Assembly: GCA_003497545.1 (NCBI GenBank)
Contig: DNNT01000203.1
Location: 1 to 9,114, forward strand
Source: Arenimonas sp.
GTDB lineage: Bacteria; Pseudomonadota; Gammaproteobacteria; Xanthomonadales; Xanthomonadaceae
Reading direction: 5' to 3'
DNA: 9,114 nucleotides
Position 1 is the stretch's first letter. Each line of letters opens with the position of its first letter. The notes beneath the pieces were generated by a model that did no database searches, was not told the DNA's origin, and was given only the letters and a program-made list of their open reading frames with translations. Shown here in pieces: positions 1 to 5,420 of the stretch. The translations under genes and the position numbers were made by a program.

Positions 1-249
1 GCCGTAGCCGGGGTGGATCGCCTCGGCGTCGGTGACTTCGGCGGCGGCGATGATCGACGGCACGTGCAGATAGCTTTGCGCCGATGGCGCCGGACCGATG
101 CACACCGATTCGTCGGCCATCGCCACGTGCTTGAGGTTGCGGTCCACGGTCGAGTGCACCGCCACGGTCTTGATGCCGAGCGCATGGCAGGCGCGCAGGA
201 TGCGCAGCGCGATCTCGCCGCGGTTGGCGATGACGATTTTCTCCAGCAT
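1..249 (-). CDS. accC: Biotin carboxylase subunit of acetyl-CoA carboxylase, N-terminal part (runs off left edge)
   Basis: The 83 visible codons begin [17 protein letters not shown] and reach an IHPGYG motif at the window edge. Both are hallmarks of the biotin-carboxylase N-terminal domain. By family knowledge AccC carboxylates the biotin on AccB using ATP and bicarbonate, the first half-reaction of acetyl-CoA carboxylase in cytoplasmic fatty acid synthesis. The ATP-grasp and C-terminal domains (about 365 further residues) would lie left of base 1 and cannot be judged. The ATG at 247-249 has an AGGA ribosome-binding site a few bases upstream and begins 10 bases after the accB stop, so the two genes are almost certainly cotranscribed and translated together. 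The reading frame is open to the edge with no sign of damage. Confidence 0.96.
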   Translation of the reverse strand, partial: MLEKIVIANRGEIALRILRACHALGIKTVAVHSTVDRNLKHVAMADESVCIGPAPSAQSYLHVPSIIAAAEVTDAEAIHPGYG

Positions 250-259
250 GGGCCGGTCC

Positions 260-742
260 TCAGCTGATGACGAACATGGGCTCGTCGAACTCGATCGGCT
301 GGCCGTTTTCGACCAGGATGGCGCGCACCGTGCCGGAAACGTCGGCCTCGATCGGGTTGAACATCTTCATCGCCTCGATGATGCCCAGCGTCTCGCCGGC
401 CTTCACGACCTGGCCCACCTTCACGAAGGGCGGCTTGTCCGGGCTGGGCGAGGCGTAATAGGTGCCGACCATGGGCGAACGCACGGTGTGGCCGTCCGGC
501 ACGTCCTTGGTGGACTTGCCCACGGCTTCGGCCGAGAGCGCGGGCGCGGCGGCGGCCGGCGCCGGGCGGGCCGGTTCGGCGTGCGCCACCGGGGCCGGGG
601 CGGCCATCGGCGCGGGCGCGGCGTAGCTGCCCTTCGGCACGCGGGCCAGGCGCACCGACTCCTCGCCCTCCTTGATTTCGATTTCCGCGAGGTTCGATTC
701 CTCGAGCAGGTCGATGAGCTTCTTGATCTTGCGAAGGTCCAT
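260..742 (-). CDS. accB: Biotin carboxyl carrier protein of acetyl-CoA carboxylase
   Basis: This 160-residue protein is close to the usual family length (E. coli AccB is 156). Residues 1-38 (start [16 protein letters not shown]) are the helical N-terminal region that associates with AccC. Residues about 40-70 are a flexible Ala/Pro-rich linker. Residues about 83-160 are the biotinyl (lipoyl-like) domain. The biotin attachment motif EAMKM is at 123-127, with Lys126 as the residue modified by BirA. The thumb-like segment [16 protein letters not shown] (96-110) is typical of AccB rather than of other biotin proteins. It carries the carboxyl group from AccC to the carboxyltransferase AccA/AccD, whose genes are not in this window. 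The ATG start has a GAGG element upstream. It lies 34 bases after aroQ and 10 bases before accC in one transcription direction. Confidence 0.97.
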   Translation of the reverse strand: MDLRKIKKLIDLLEESNLAEIEIKEGEESVRLARVPKGSYAAPAPMAAPAPVAHAEPARPAPAAAAPALSAEAVGKSTKDVPDGHTVRSPMVGTYYASPSPDKPPFVKVGQVVKAGETLGIIEAMKMFNPIEADVSGTVRAILVENGQPIEFDEPMFVIS

Positions 743-776
743 GATGGCCTCGTCTTGTGGTGATGGTTGGAAGGGG

Positions 777-1211
777 TCAGAGCCGCGCGATGGCGGCTTC
801 GAGCGCGTAGGCGTAGCTGTCGGCGCCGAAGCCGCAGACCACGCCGGTGGCGATGTCGGAGAAGTAGCTGGTGTGCCGGAACGGTTCGCGCGAATGCGGG
901 TTCGACAGGTGCACTTCGATGAAGGGCAGGGCCACGGCCGCCAGCGCGTCGCGCAGGGCCACCGAGGTGTGGGTGAAGGCGGCCGGGTTCACCAGCAGGA
1001 AGGCGGTGCCGTCGGCGCGGGCAGCCTGCACCCGGTTGACGAGCTCGTGCTCGGCGTTGGACTGGAAGCTTTCCAGCGCATGGCCGGCGGCTTCGGCGCG
1101 CGCGGCCAGGCGGGCGGTGATGTCGGCGAGGGTGGCGCGGCCGTAGATGCCCGGCTCGCGTTCGCCGAGCAGGTTCAGGTTGGGACCGTTCAGGACCAGG
1201 ATCTTTGCCAC
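777..1211 (-). CDS. aroQ: Type II 3-dehydroquinate dehydratase
   Basis: The 144-residue protein matches the small type II dehydroquinase family, a cytoplasmic dodecamer that converts 3-dehydroquinate to 3-dehydroshikimate in aromatic amino acid synthesis. Visible motifs are [10 protein letters not shown] (7-16), the flexible-lid region with REPGIYG and the catalytic tyrosine Tyr23, FQSNAE (49-54), NPAAFTHTS (75-83), and [15 protein letters not shown] (99-113) with the general acid His101 and substrate-binding Arg112. The start codon is GTG (bases 1209-1211), supported by a GGGGAGG ribosome-binding site about 8 bases upstream and by the correct family N-terminus right after it. That ribosome-binding site lies inside a palindrome (1216-1232). 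The gene is 78 bases downstream of the tlpA-like gene and 34 bases upstream of accB. The aroQ-accB-accC order is a conserved arrangement in pseudomonads and xanthomonads. Confidence 0.97.
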   Translation of the reverse strand: MAKILVLNGPNLNLLGEREPGIYGRATLADITARLAARAEAAGHALESFQSNAEHELVNRVQAARADGTAFLLVNPAAFTHTSVALRDALAAVALPFIEVHLSNPHSREPFRHTSYFSDIATGVVCGFGADSYAYALEAAIARL

Positions 1212-1215
1212 GCCA

Positions 1216-1232
1216 GCCTCCCCAGGGGAGGC
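1216..1232 (-). promoter_or_regulatory. aroQ: Palindrome containing the aroQ ribosome-binding site
   Basis: The plus strand reads GCCTCCCC-A-GGGGAGGC, two perfect 8-base arms around one base. On the mRNA (minus) strand the right half is the Shine-Dalgarno sequence GGGGAGG of aroQ and the left half is its complement. A hairpin with a GCCUCC/GGAGGC stem and a five-base loop would hide the ribosome-binding site. The palindrome is seen directly; a regulatory role is inference. A protein-binding site is an alternative reading. Confidence 0.4.
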
Positions 1233-1265
1233 ACAGTCTGGGGGCAGGGCGGGCGGGTTGTCCAG

Positions 1266-1291
1266 AAGATCGCCGCGACTTCGGCGATTTT
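1266..1291 (-). terminator. Weak hairpin just downstream of the tlpA-like gene
   Basis: Inverted arms ATCGCCG (1269-1275) and CGGCGAT (1282-1288) enclose a six-base loop directly after the TAA stop of the tlpA-like gene. On the minus-strand transcript the 7-bp stem is followed by a short U/C-rich stretch rather than a clean U-run. It could therefore be a weak or partial terminator, or only an mRNA-stabilising hairpin. The T-run is better in the plus direction, where no gene is seen to end. Confidence 0.3.
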
Positions 1292-1853
1292 AACGGGCGT
1301 TTGAATTTACCCAGGCCTGCACGGACTCCGGGTCCGGGAAGGCGCCGTAGTGGGTCGCGCGCAGGGTGCCGCTGGCGTCCACCAGCACGGTGTAGGGCAG
1401 GATGCCGCGCCGGTTGCCCAATTGCACGGAACTGTCGCCCGGGCCCGGGTTTTCCACCAGCAGGGTGAACTCCACCGGCACCTCGCGCAGGAAGGACAGG
1501 GCCTCGTCCGGGCTTTCCAGGGCAATGCCGACCACTTTGACGCCGTTGCCGCCCTGCTGGCGGGCGTAGGCGTCGAGCACCGGCATTTCCTTGCGGCAGG
1601 GACCGCACCAGCTGGCCCAGTAGTTGATGAGCCGCAGGCGGCCGGGGCCGGAGACGGTCACCCGTTCGCCGGAGCGCAGGTCGGGTAGGGACAGTTCGGG
1701 CACGGGCTGGCCGACTTCGGTGATGACCATGCCCGGCGGCGCGGGCTTTTCGTCGGGCATGAGCGCGCGCTGGCCCAGCCACCAGCCCAGCCAGGCGGAC
1801 AGGCCGCCCAGCACCACGATGGCGCCCCAGGTGAGGATGGTCTCGCGCTTCAT
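1290..1853 (-). CDS. TlpA/ResA-like membrane-anchored periplasmic thioredoxin
   Basis: This 187-residue protein has one N-terminal membrane segment (about residues 7-29) followed by a periplasmic thioredoxin-fold domain. The redox motif WCGPC spans 82-86 (Cys83, Cys86) within YWASWCGPCRKEMP, and the cis-proline is Pro153 in GILPYTVLVD. These features fit the TlpA/ResA/DsbE group of disulfide reductases, which keep particular periplasmic cysteines reduced and are recharged by DsbD or CcdA. The ATG start lies one base after the dsbD stop (TGA-G-ATG), so translation is probably coupled and DsbD is the likely electron donor. No cytochrome c maturation genes are visible, so I do not call it DsbE/CcmG. 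The true substrate is unknown. Annotation pipelines would probably call it a TlpA family protein disulfide reductase. Confidence 0.9.
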   Translation of the reverse strand: MKRETILTWGAIVVLGGLSAWLGWWLGQRALMPDEKPAPPGMVITEVGQPVPELSLPDLRSGERVTVSGPGRLRLINYWASWCGPCRKEMPVLDAYARQQGGNGVKVVGIALESPDEALSFLREVPVEFTLLVENPGPGDSSVQLGNRRGILPYTVLVDASGTLRATHYGAFPDPESVQAWVNSNAR

Positions 1854-1854
1854 C

Positions 1855-3999
1855 TCAGTTCGCCGCCTTGGCCAGGGCCTCGTTCACGATGGACTGGGTC
1901 AGGAGGGTCGGCAGCACCTCGGGTTCGCCGCCGCCGCGCGGGTACACGACGTAAAGCGGCACGCCCACGGCCTGGTGCGATTCGAGGAAGGCGGTGATGG
2001 CCGGGTCCACGTCGGTCCAGTCGCCTTTCATGTACACGGCGCCGGCGCGCTCGAGCGCCTCGCGGAAAGCGGGGCGGCCCAGCACGGTGCGTTCGTTGGC
2101 CTTGCAGCTCACGCACCAGTCGGCGGTCATGTTCACGAACACGACGCGGCCATCTCGGCGCAGTTGTTCCAGGCTTTCGGCAGAGTAGGCGACCACGCCG
2201 GTTTCGGCCGACGCGGCTTTTTCCGGCGCCGGCATGCGCTGCACCAGCACCGCCGGCCACAGCGCGGCCAGGATCACCACCACGGCGATGGCCTTGGCCA
2301 GCAGGCCCTTCCAGCGCGCCTTCTCCCACAGCCACAGGCCCAGGCCCAGGCCCACCGCGCCCACCAGGGCCAGGCCGATGGCGTCGGCGCCACGCTGCTT
2401 GGCCAGCACCCACAGCAGCCACACCGCCGTGAGGTACATCGGGAAGGCGAGCAGGTGCTTGAAGGTTTCCATCCACGCGCCGGGCCTGGGCAGGCGCGCC
2501 GCCAGCGCCGGCACGAAACCGATCAGCAGGAAGGGCAGGGCCAGGCCCAGGCCCAGCGCCAGGAACACCGCGATCGCCACCACCGGCGAGGCGGTGAACG
2601 CGAACGCCAGCGCCGTGCCCATGAAGGGCGCGGTGCAGGGGCTGGCCACCACGACCGCCAGCACGCCGGTGAAGAAATCACCGGCCGGGCCGGATTTTTC
2701 CGTGAGCGACTGGCCCGCGCCCGCCAGCGAGGCGCCAAAGCTCACCACGCCCGACAGCGACAGGCCGATGGCCACCATCACCAGCGCCAGTGCGGCGATG
2801 ACGCCCGGCTGCTGCAGCTGGAAACCCCAGCCCAGCGCCAGCCCGGCCTGGCGCAGCGCCAGCGCGATGCCGCCCACCGCGGCGAAGCTGGCGAGCACGC
2901 CAGCGGTGTACCAGAGCGCATGTGCGCGCGCCTTTCGCTGGTCGCCGCCGCCCTGCGCCAGCGACAGCGCCTTGAGCGACAGCACCGGCAGCACGCAGGG
3001 CATCAGGTTGAGAATGACGCCGCCGCCCAGCGCCAGCAGCAGCGCCAGCCACAGCGGCGTGCCGGCCTTCGCGGGCGGCGTTTCCGGCGCCGCTCCGCCC
3101 ACCGCACCGCCCTCGGGCAGCTGCAGTTCCACCGTGCGGGTCATCGGCGGGTAGCAGATGCCGTCGGTCTGGCAGCCCTGGAAGGTGACGCTGAGCGTGG
3201 CCGGCACGGCGCGGGTGTGTTCGCGGATGAGCGGCAGCGGCGCGTCCACCGGTTCGAAATACACCTGCACGTCGCCGAAGTGTTCGTCGAAGTGCGACTG
3301 CGAGGGCGGCCACTGGATCCCGCCGGCGCGCACGCCTTCGGCCGCCAGTTCCACAGCATTGCGCTCGCGGTAGAGGTAATAACCCGGCGCCGGCGTGAAG
3401 CGCAGCAGCAGCCGGTCGGCGGTGTCGACGATGGCTTCGAAGCGGAAGGCCTGGTTTTCCGGCAGCGGCAGGCCGCCTGCGGCGATGGCCGGGTTGGTGG
3501 CGACGCCGAACAGGTCGGTGCCGGCGGGCACGGGCAGCGGGTCGGTGCCGGCCGGTGCGGCGCTGTCCGCGGGCAGTTCGACGGTGACCGTCTTGGTGTG
3601 CGGCGGGTAGCAGATGCCGACGTCGGCGCAGCCCTGGTACTTCACCTGGAAATCCAGCGTGCGCACGCCGTCGGCGGCGGCACCGGTGAGCACCGCGGTC
3701 ACGTCGCCGCGGTAGGTCTGCACGTCGCCGAAGAATTCGTCGGTGTAGGCGATGCCCTCGGGCAGCTGCAGCGGGTTCGCCTTGAAGCCGGCGCCGGCGG
3801 GCTGTACGCCCATGCGGTGGCGGTAGAGGTAATAACCCTCGGCGATCTTCCAGGTGAATTCGATGCGGCCGCGCTCGGTGGCCTTGGCGCTGAGCGCGAA
3901 GGCCTCGTCGATGGGCAGCAGGTCGGCTTCGTCCACCGCCCGGGCGGCGGGGGAAAGAAGCAGCAGGGTGGCCAGCAGGGCCGACAGCCAAGGGGTCAT
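1855..3999 (-). CDS. dsbD: Thiol:disulfide interchange protein DsbD (DipZ) with duplicated N-terminal domain
   Basis: This is an inner-membrane electron carrier that moves reducing power from cytoplasmic thioredoxin to periplasmic thiol proteins. A signal peptide spans residues 1-21 (cleavage after AARA). Two DsbD alpha domains follow in tandem: about 24-143 with Cys124/Cys130 (YQGCADVGICYPP) and about 176-295 with Cys276/Cys282 (FQGCQTDGICYPP). Each also has a GYYLYR motif. The transmembrane beta domain (about 315-585) carries Cys335 (NLMPCVLPVLSLK) and Cys455 (VASPCTAPF). The C-terminal gamma thioredoxin domain carries DWCVSCK (Cys629/Cys632) and a cis-proline at 681. At 714 residues it exceeds E. 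coli DsbD (565), and the second alpha copy accounts for the extra length. It is followed after one base by its probable acceptor, the TlpA-like protein. The ribosome-binding site before the ATG at 3999 is weak. All six family cysteines are present, plus the extra pair. Confidence 0.96.
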   Translation of the reverse strand: MTPWLSALLATLLLLSPAARAVDEADLLPIDEAFALSAKATERGRIEFTWKIAEGYYLYRHRMGVQPAGAGFKANPLQLPEGIAYTDEFFGDVQTYRGDVTAVLTGAAADGVRTLDFQVKYQGCADVGICYPPHTKTVTVELPADSAAPAGTDPLPVPAGTDLFGVATNPAIAAGGLPLPENQAFRFEAIVDTADRLLLRFTPAPGYYLYRERNAVELAAEGVRAGGIQWPPSQSHFDEHFGDVQVYFEPVDAPLPLIREHTRAVPATLSVTFQGCQTDGICYPPMTRTVELQLPEGGAVGGAAPETPPAKAGTPLWLALLLALGGGVILNLMPCVLPVLSLKALSLAQGGGDQRKARAHALWYTAGVLASFAAVGGIALALRQAGLALGWGFQLQQPGVIAALALVMVAIGLSLSGVVSFGASLAGAGQSLTEKSGPAGDFFTGVLAVVVASPCTAPFMGTALAFAFTASPVVAIAVFLALGLGLALPFLLIGFVPALAARLPRPGAWMETFKHLLAFPMYLTAVWLLWVLAKQRGADAIGLALVGAVGLGLGLWLWEKARWKGLLAKAIAVVVILAALWPAVLVQRMPAPEKAASAETGVVAYSAESLEQLRRDGRVVFVNMTADWCVSCKANERTVLGRPAFREALERAGAVYMKGDWTDVDPAITAFLESHQAVGVPLYVVYPRGGGEPEVLPTLLTQSIVNEALAKAAN
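3115..3930 (-). repeat. dsbD: Tandem intragenic duplication of the DsbD alpha domain
   Basis: The two halves of this span encode homologous domains offset by 151-152 codons. The similarity is still visible in DNA. An identical 19-base stretch occurs at 3145-3163 and 3601-3619 (ICYPP region, 456 bases apart). Another occurs at 3367-3385 and 3820-3838 (GYYLYR region, 453 bases apart). Between these anchors the copies differ widely, so the duplication is old and the identical stretches probably reflect protein constraint plus shared codon preference. Confidence 0.85.
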
Positions 4000-4018
4000 G
4001 CGGGGTCTCGCGTGGGTC

Positions 4019-4048
4019 GGGGACGGCCGCGAAACGCCGGCCGCCCCC
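4019..4048 (-). other. GC-rich hairpin between the XRE gene and dsbD
   Basis: The arms GGGGACGGCCG (4019-4029) and CGGCCGCCCCC (4038-4048) flank an eight-base loop. The single A/C mismatch on the plus strand becomes a G-U pair in the minus-strand RNA, giving an uninterrupted 11-bp stem. No U-run follows on the minus strand, so it is not a standard intrinsic terminator. It lies in the 106-base gap between the XRE stop and the dsbD start, so it would be in the 5' leader of dsbD if the two genes share a transcript. Function unknown. Confidence 0.45.
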
Positions 4049-4105
4049 TGGGACAGCCAGTATCCCCGGAAGTTCGCGGCCCTGGCGAATCGGGCCGCGA
4101 CAGTG

Positions 4106-4486
4106 TCAGGCCCGGGAGGTCATGGCCTCGACAAAATCCACCAGCGGCTGCTGCTCCGGGTTGCGCAGGGAGCGGAAGGCCACCAGCAGGCGCTCTTCCA
4201 GCCCGCACTGGGCGTAGAAGTTGAGCAGCATGGCCGGCGTGTCGTTGCCGTTGGCGTCGCCGGTGCCGCCGACCCAGCGGCTGCCGCGGCCGGTGGCCAG
4301 CCATTCGAAGCTGACGGCGGTGGCCATGGCGATCTTGGCCATGTTGTCGGTGGTGGGCTTGGCGCCGTCCTTGCGCTCCCACTGCGCGACCGCGCTGCGG
4401 GCCACGCCGACCGCGAAGGCCAGCTCCGACTGCGACATGGACGCGCCCCGGCGCGCCTGCCTGATGCGATTGAACAGAAGACTCAT
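4106..4486 (-). CDS. XRE-family helix-turn-helix transcriptional regulator
   Basis: The 126-residue product starts MSLLFNRIRQARRG. It has an XRE/Cro-type helix-turn-helix at about residues 5-60: the segment MSQSELAFAVGVARSAVAQW includes the recognition helix, followed by WERKDGAKPTTDNMAKIA. The motif SFEWLATGRG, common at the end of the DNA-binding domain in XRE proteins of this kind, follows. The remaining half (about 67-126) is a short C-terminal region (LLNFYAQCGLEERLLVAFRSL) resembling a small helical tail, not a LexA-type peptidase or a sensor domain I can name. The ATG at 4486 is chosen because the helix-turn-helix begins right after it and GGGGA lies about 9 bases upstream. A TTG start 12 codons earlier is possible but lacks a ribosome-binding site. 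An inverted repeat at 4501-4535 could be its own operator. It is 106 bases upstream of dsbD on the same strand; whether it controls dsbD is unknown. Confidence 0.88.
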   Translation of the reverse strand: MSLLFNRIRQARRGASMSQSELAFAVGVARSAVAQWERKDGAKPTTDNMAKIAMATAVSFEWLATGRGSRWVGGTGDANGNDTPAMLLNFYAQCGLEERLLVAFRSLRNPEQQPLVDFVEAMTSRA

Positions 4487-4500
4487 TAGGTGTTTCCCCG

Positions 4501-4535
4501 AAAACGTCCTGCAAGGAACCAACGCTGCACGTTTT
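4501..4535. promoter_or_regulatory. Inverted repeat upstream of the XRE gene, candidate operator
   Basis: Perfect arms AAAACGT (4501-4507) and ACGTTTT (4529-4535) are separated by 21 bases, ending 15 bases upstream of the XRE ATG. A second, overlapping inverted pair is ACGCTG (4522-4527) and CAGCGT (4548-4553). XRE proteins commonly repress their own genes through such sites. The position fits autoregulation, but binding is inference from position and symmetry only. Confidence 0.35.
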
Positions 4536-4561
4536 GACTAACCATGTCAGCGTAACTACCC

Positions 4562-4620
4562 GGAACCGGTGCATCTGCCCTAACCGCCCCCTCGGCAAGT
4601 GGGCAGGCACCGGCTTTTCC
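4562..4620. other. Long bulged hairpin followed by T-run
   Basis: Left arm CCGGTGCATCTGCCC (4566-4580) pairs with right arm GGGCAGGCACCGG (4601-4613), giving 13 base pairs with a two-base AT bulge and a 20-base loop. GGAA (4562-4565) can pair further with TTCC (4617-4620). On the plus strand CTTTT follows the stem, so it resembles an intrinsic terminator, but no plus-strand gene is seen upstream of it. It might end a small untranslated RNA or a short leader transcript. Confidence 0.4.
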
Positions 4621-4625
4621 GGGGC

Positions 4626-4656
4626 GTCGGACAGCGGCATTGAGCAACTGTCCGAC
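4626..4656. promoter_or_regulatory. Perfect 9-bp inverted repeat, operator-like or hairpin
   Basis: Arms GTCGGACAG (4626-4634) and CTGTCCGAC (4648-4656) are perfect complements separated by 13 bases. The arm centres are 22 bases apart, close to two turns of B-DNA, so a dimeric regulator could contact both arms on one face. As RNA it would form a stable 9-bp stem-loop. I cannot assign a binding protein. Confidence 0.45.
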
Positions 4657-4678
4657 AAGGTGGGCGCCTCCTGCACCA

Positions 4679-4698
4679 ACCGGGGCGTTGACCCCGGT
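4679..4698. other. Short GC hairpin
   Basis: Arms ACCGGGG (4679-4685) and CCCCGGT (4692-4698) enclose a six-base loop. It is the third hairpin in about 140 bases and has no following T-run on the plus strand. It may be part of a structured RNA with the two preceding elements, or a chance product of GC-rich DNA. Confidence 0.35.
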
Positions 4699-4863
4699 CC
4701 CCGTCGCCATGCTCTAGTGGCGCGACACCCCTTGTTTCATGGGGTTTTCTCGCGGCCAGGCAGGCGACCGGGCACGCGCCGATTGTTGGGTTATCGCCGG
4801 CAGGAAATCAACTCGCGCGGGTGCGGCGTTTTGTCGCCCGGGCGGGTTGCACAGGGGGCAGGG

Positions 4864-5349
4864 ATGAAAGGTTTGGCAGCGGTCTTGCTGCTGGCGTTGC
4901 TGGCGGACGCCGGCCTGCGGCTCCATGGCCACATTGGCCTGGAGGTGGGCGCGGTCGTGCCGGTGCTCGGCGGCCTGCACCTGGTGGCCATCCCGGGCAC
5001 GGGCGCCGCGGCCCTGGGCCTGGGTCCGGTGGCCTGGCGCGGGGTCTGCCTGGCCCTGGCCCTCATGGCCGCGGCGTCCTTCGTGTTCACCTCTGCGCTG
5101 TTCGGTCGCGGCCGGGGGCGGGTGTTCGTGGCCGGCGCCTGGCTGGCGGCCGGCGTGGTGGCCCTGGCCCTGGCCGACTTGGCCGAACTGCTGGCCTTCG
5201 GCTTCCTGCTCGACACCCTGGCCTGGCAGCCCGGCCTGGCCGGCGGTCGGGTGTTCGGGCTGGGCGAGGCGCTGATGCCGGTGCTGCTGGCCGCGCTGGC
5301 GGCGTGCTGGGCGGTGCAGCTGGCCGCGGGGCTGCGGCAGGGGTCTTGA
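4864..5349 (+). CDS. Small polytopic membrane protein of unknown function
   Basis: I do not recognise this 161-residue protein. It is extremely rich in Ala, Leu, Gly and Val and shows four or five likely membrane segments: about 3-19, 27-46, 58-80, 87-115 and 135-156. Short charged links include GRGRGR (81-86), probably a cytoplasmic loop. One cysteine is at 62 and another at 148; no metal-binding or catalytic motif is evident. The ATG at 4864 is preferred because AGGGGG lies a few bases upstream and a hydrophobic helix begins at once. Longer in-frame extensions upstream have an unlike, Arg/Pro-rich composition and overlap the hairpins. It lies directly upstream of groES, a place that in some gammaproteobacteria holds fxsA, but the sequence does not look like FxsA. 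Its stop codon overlaps a CTTGAAA box of the groES upstream region. Confidence 0.75.
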   Translation: MKGLAAVLLLALLADAGLRLHGHIGLEVGAVVPVLGGLHLVAIPGTGAAALGLGPVAWRGVCLALALMAAASFVFTSALFGRGRGRVFVAGAWLAAGVVALALADLAELLAFGFLLDTLAWQPGLAGGRVFGLGEALMPVLLAALAACWAVQLAAGLRQGS

Positions 5350-5391
5350 AAGCCCGGGGGCGGGACTACAGATAGGGTGGGTCGCGCGGCC

Positions 5392-5420
5392 TTCCTGCGG
5401 GTTCGCCGCGCGCGTATCAT
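5392..5420 (+). promoter_or_regulatory. groES: Candidate groESL housekeeping promoter
   Basis: A good -10 box TATCAT (5415-5420) lies immediately before the CIRCE element. At 17-base spacing the -35 position is TTCCTG (5392-5397), a poor match. Transcription would start around 5427, inside CIRCE, which is the usual layout for HrcA repression. The position is well supported by CIRCE; the -35 box is weak. Confidence 0.45.

Larger units (their letters stand above)
4487..4863. other. Divergent gene-free intergenic region rich in inverted repeats
   Basis: These 377 bases separate the minus-strand XRE gene from the plus-strand membrane protein gene. I find no convincing coding frame and no tRNA. 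There is also no sigma-70 promoter with both boxes at acceptable spacing: TTGACT at 4534-4539 and TAACTA at 4553-4558 are only 13 bases apart. It contains an inverted repeat near the XRE start and three hairpins, listed separately. A further weak one has arms ACCCC/GGGGT at 4727-4745 and is followed by TTT. The last 30 bases hold the ribosome-binding site (AGGGGG) of the downstream gene. The promoters of both divergent genes should lie here. Confidence 0.6.

Noticed and set aside
421..1782. Minus-strand frame of 453 codons spanning accB, aroQ and the TlpA-like gene
   Set aside because: It is an Arg/Pro-rich frame-shifted reading of three clearly recognised genes on the same strand.
1624..4224. 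Very long plus-strand open frame (866 codons) antisense to the TlpA-like gene and dsbD
   Set aside because: It is rich in Arg, Gln, His, Gly and Ala with no domain pattern and mirrors the codon bias of the real minus-strand genes. In GC-rich DNA such antisense frames stay open by chance.
4534..4558. TTGACT and TAACTA boxes as a plus-strand sigma-70 promoter
   Set aside because: The spacing is only 13 bases, too short for a normal promoter.
4725..4748. ACCCC/GGGGT hairpin followed by TTT as a terminator
   Set aside because: The stem is only five base pairs and no gene ends upstream of it on the plus strand; kept only as a remark.
4534..4863. N-terminal extension of the small membrane protein from a TTG codon at 4534
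   Set aside because: The extension lacks a ribosome-binding site, has Arg/Pro-rich composition unlike the rest, and runs through three hairpins. The ATG at 4864 has a good AGGGGG element and starts with a hydrophobic helix.
4821..5375. Plus-strand 184-codon Gly/Arg-rich frame overlapping the membrane protein gene
   Set aside because: It is an alternative frame of the membrane protein gene with low-complexity Gly/Arg/Ala content and no recognisable domain.
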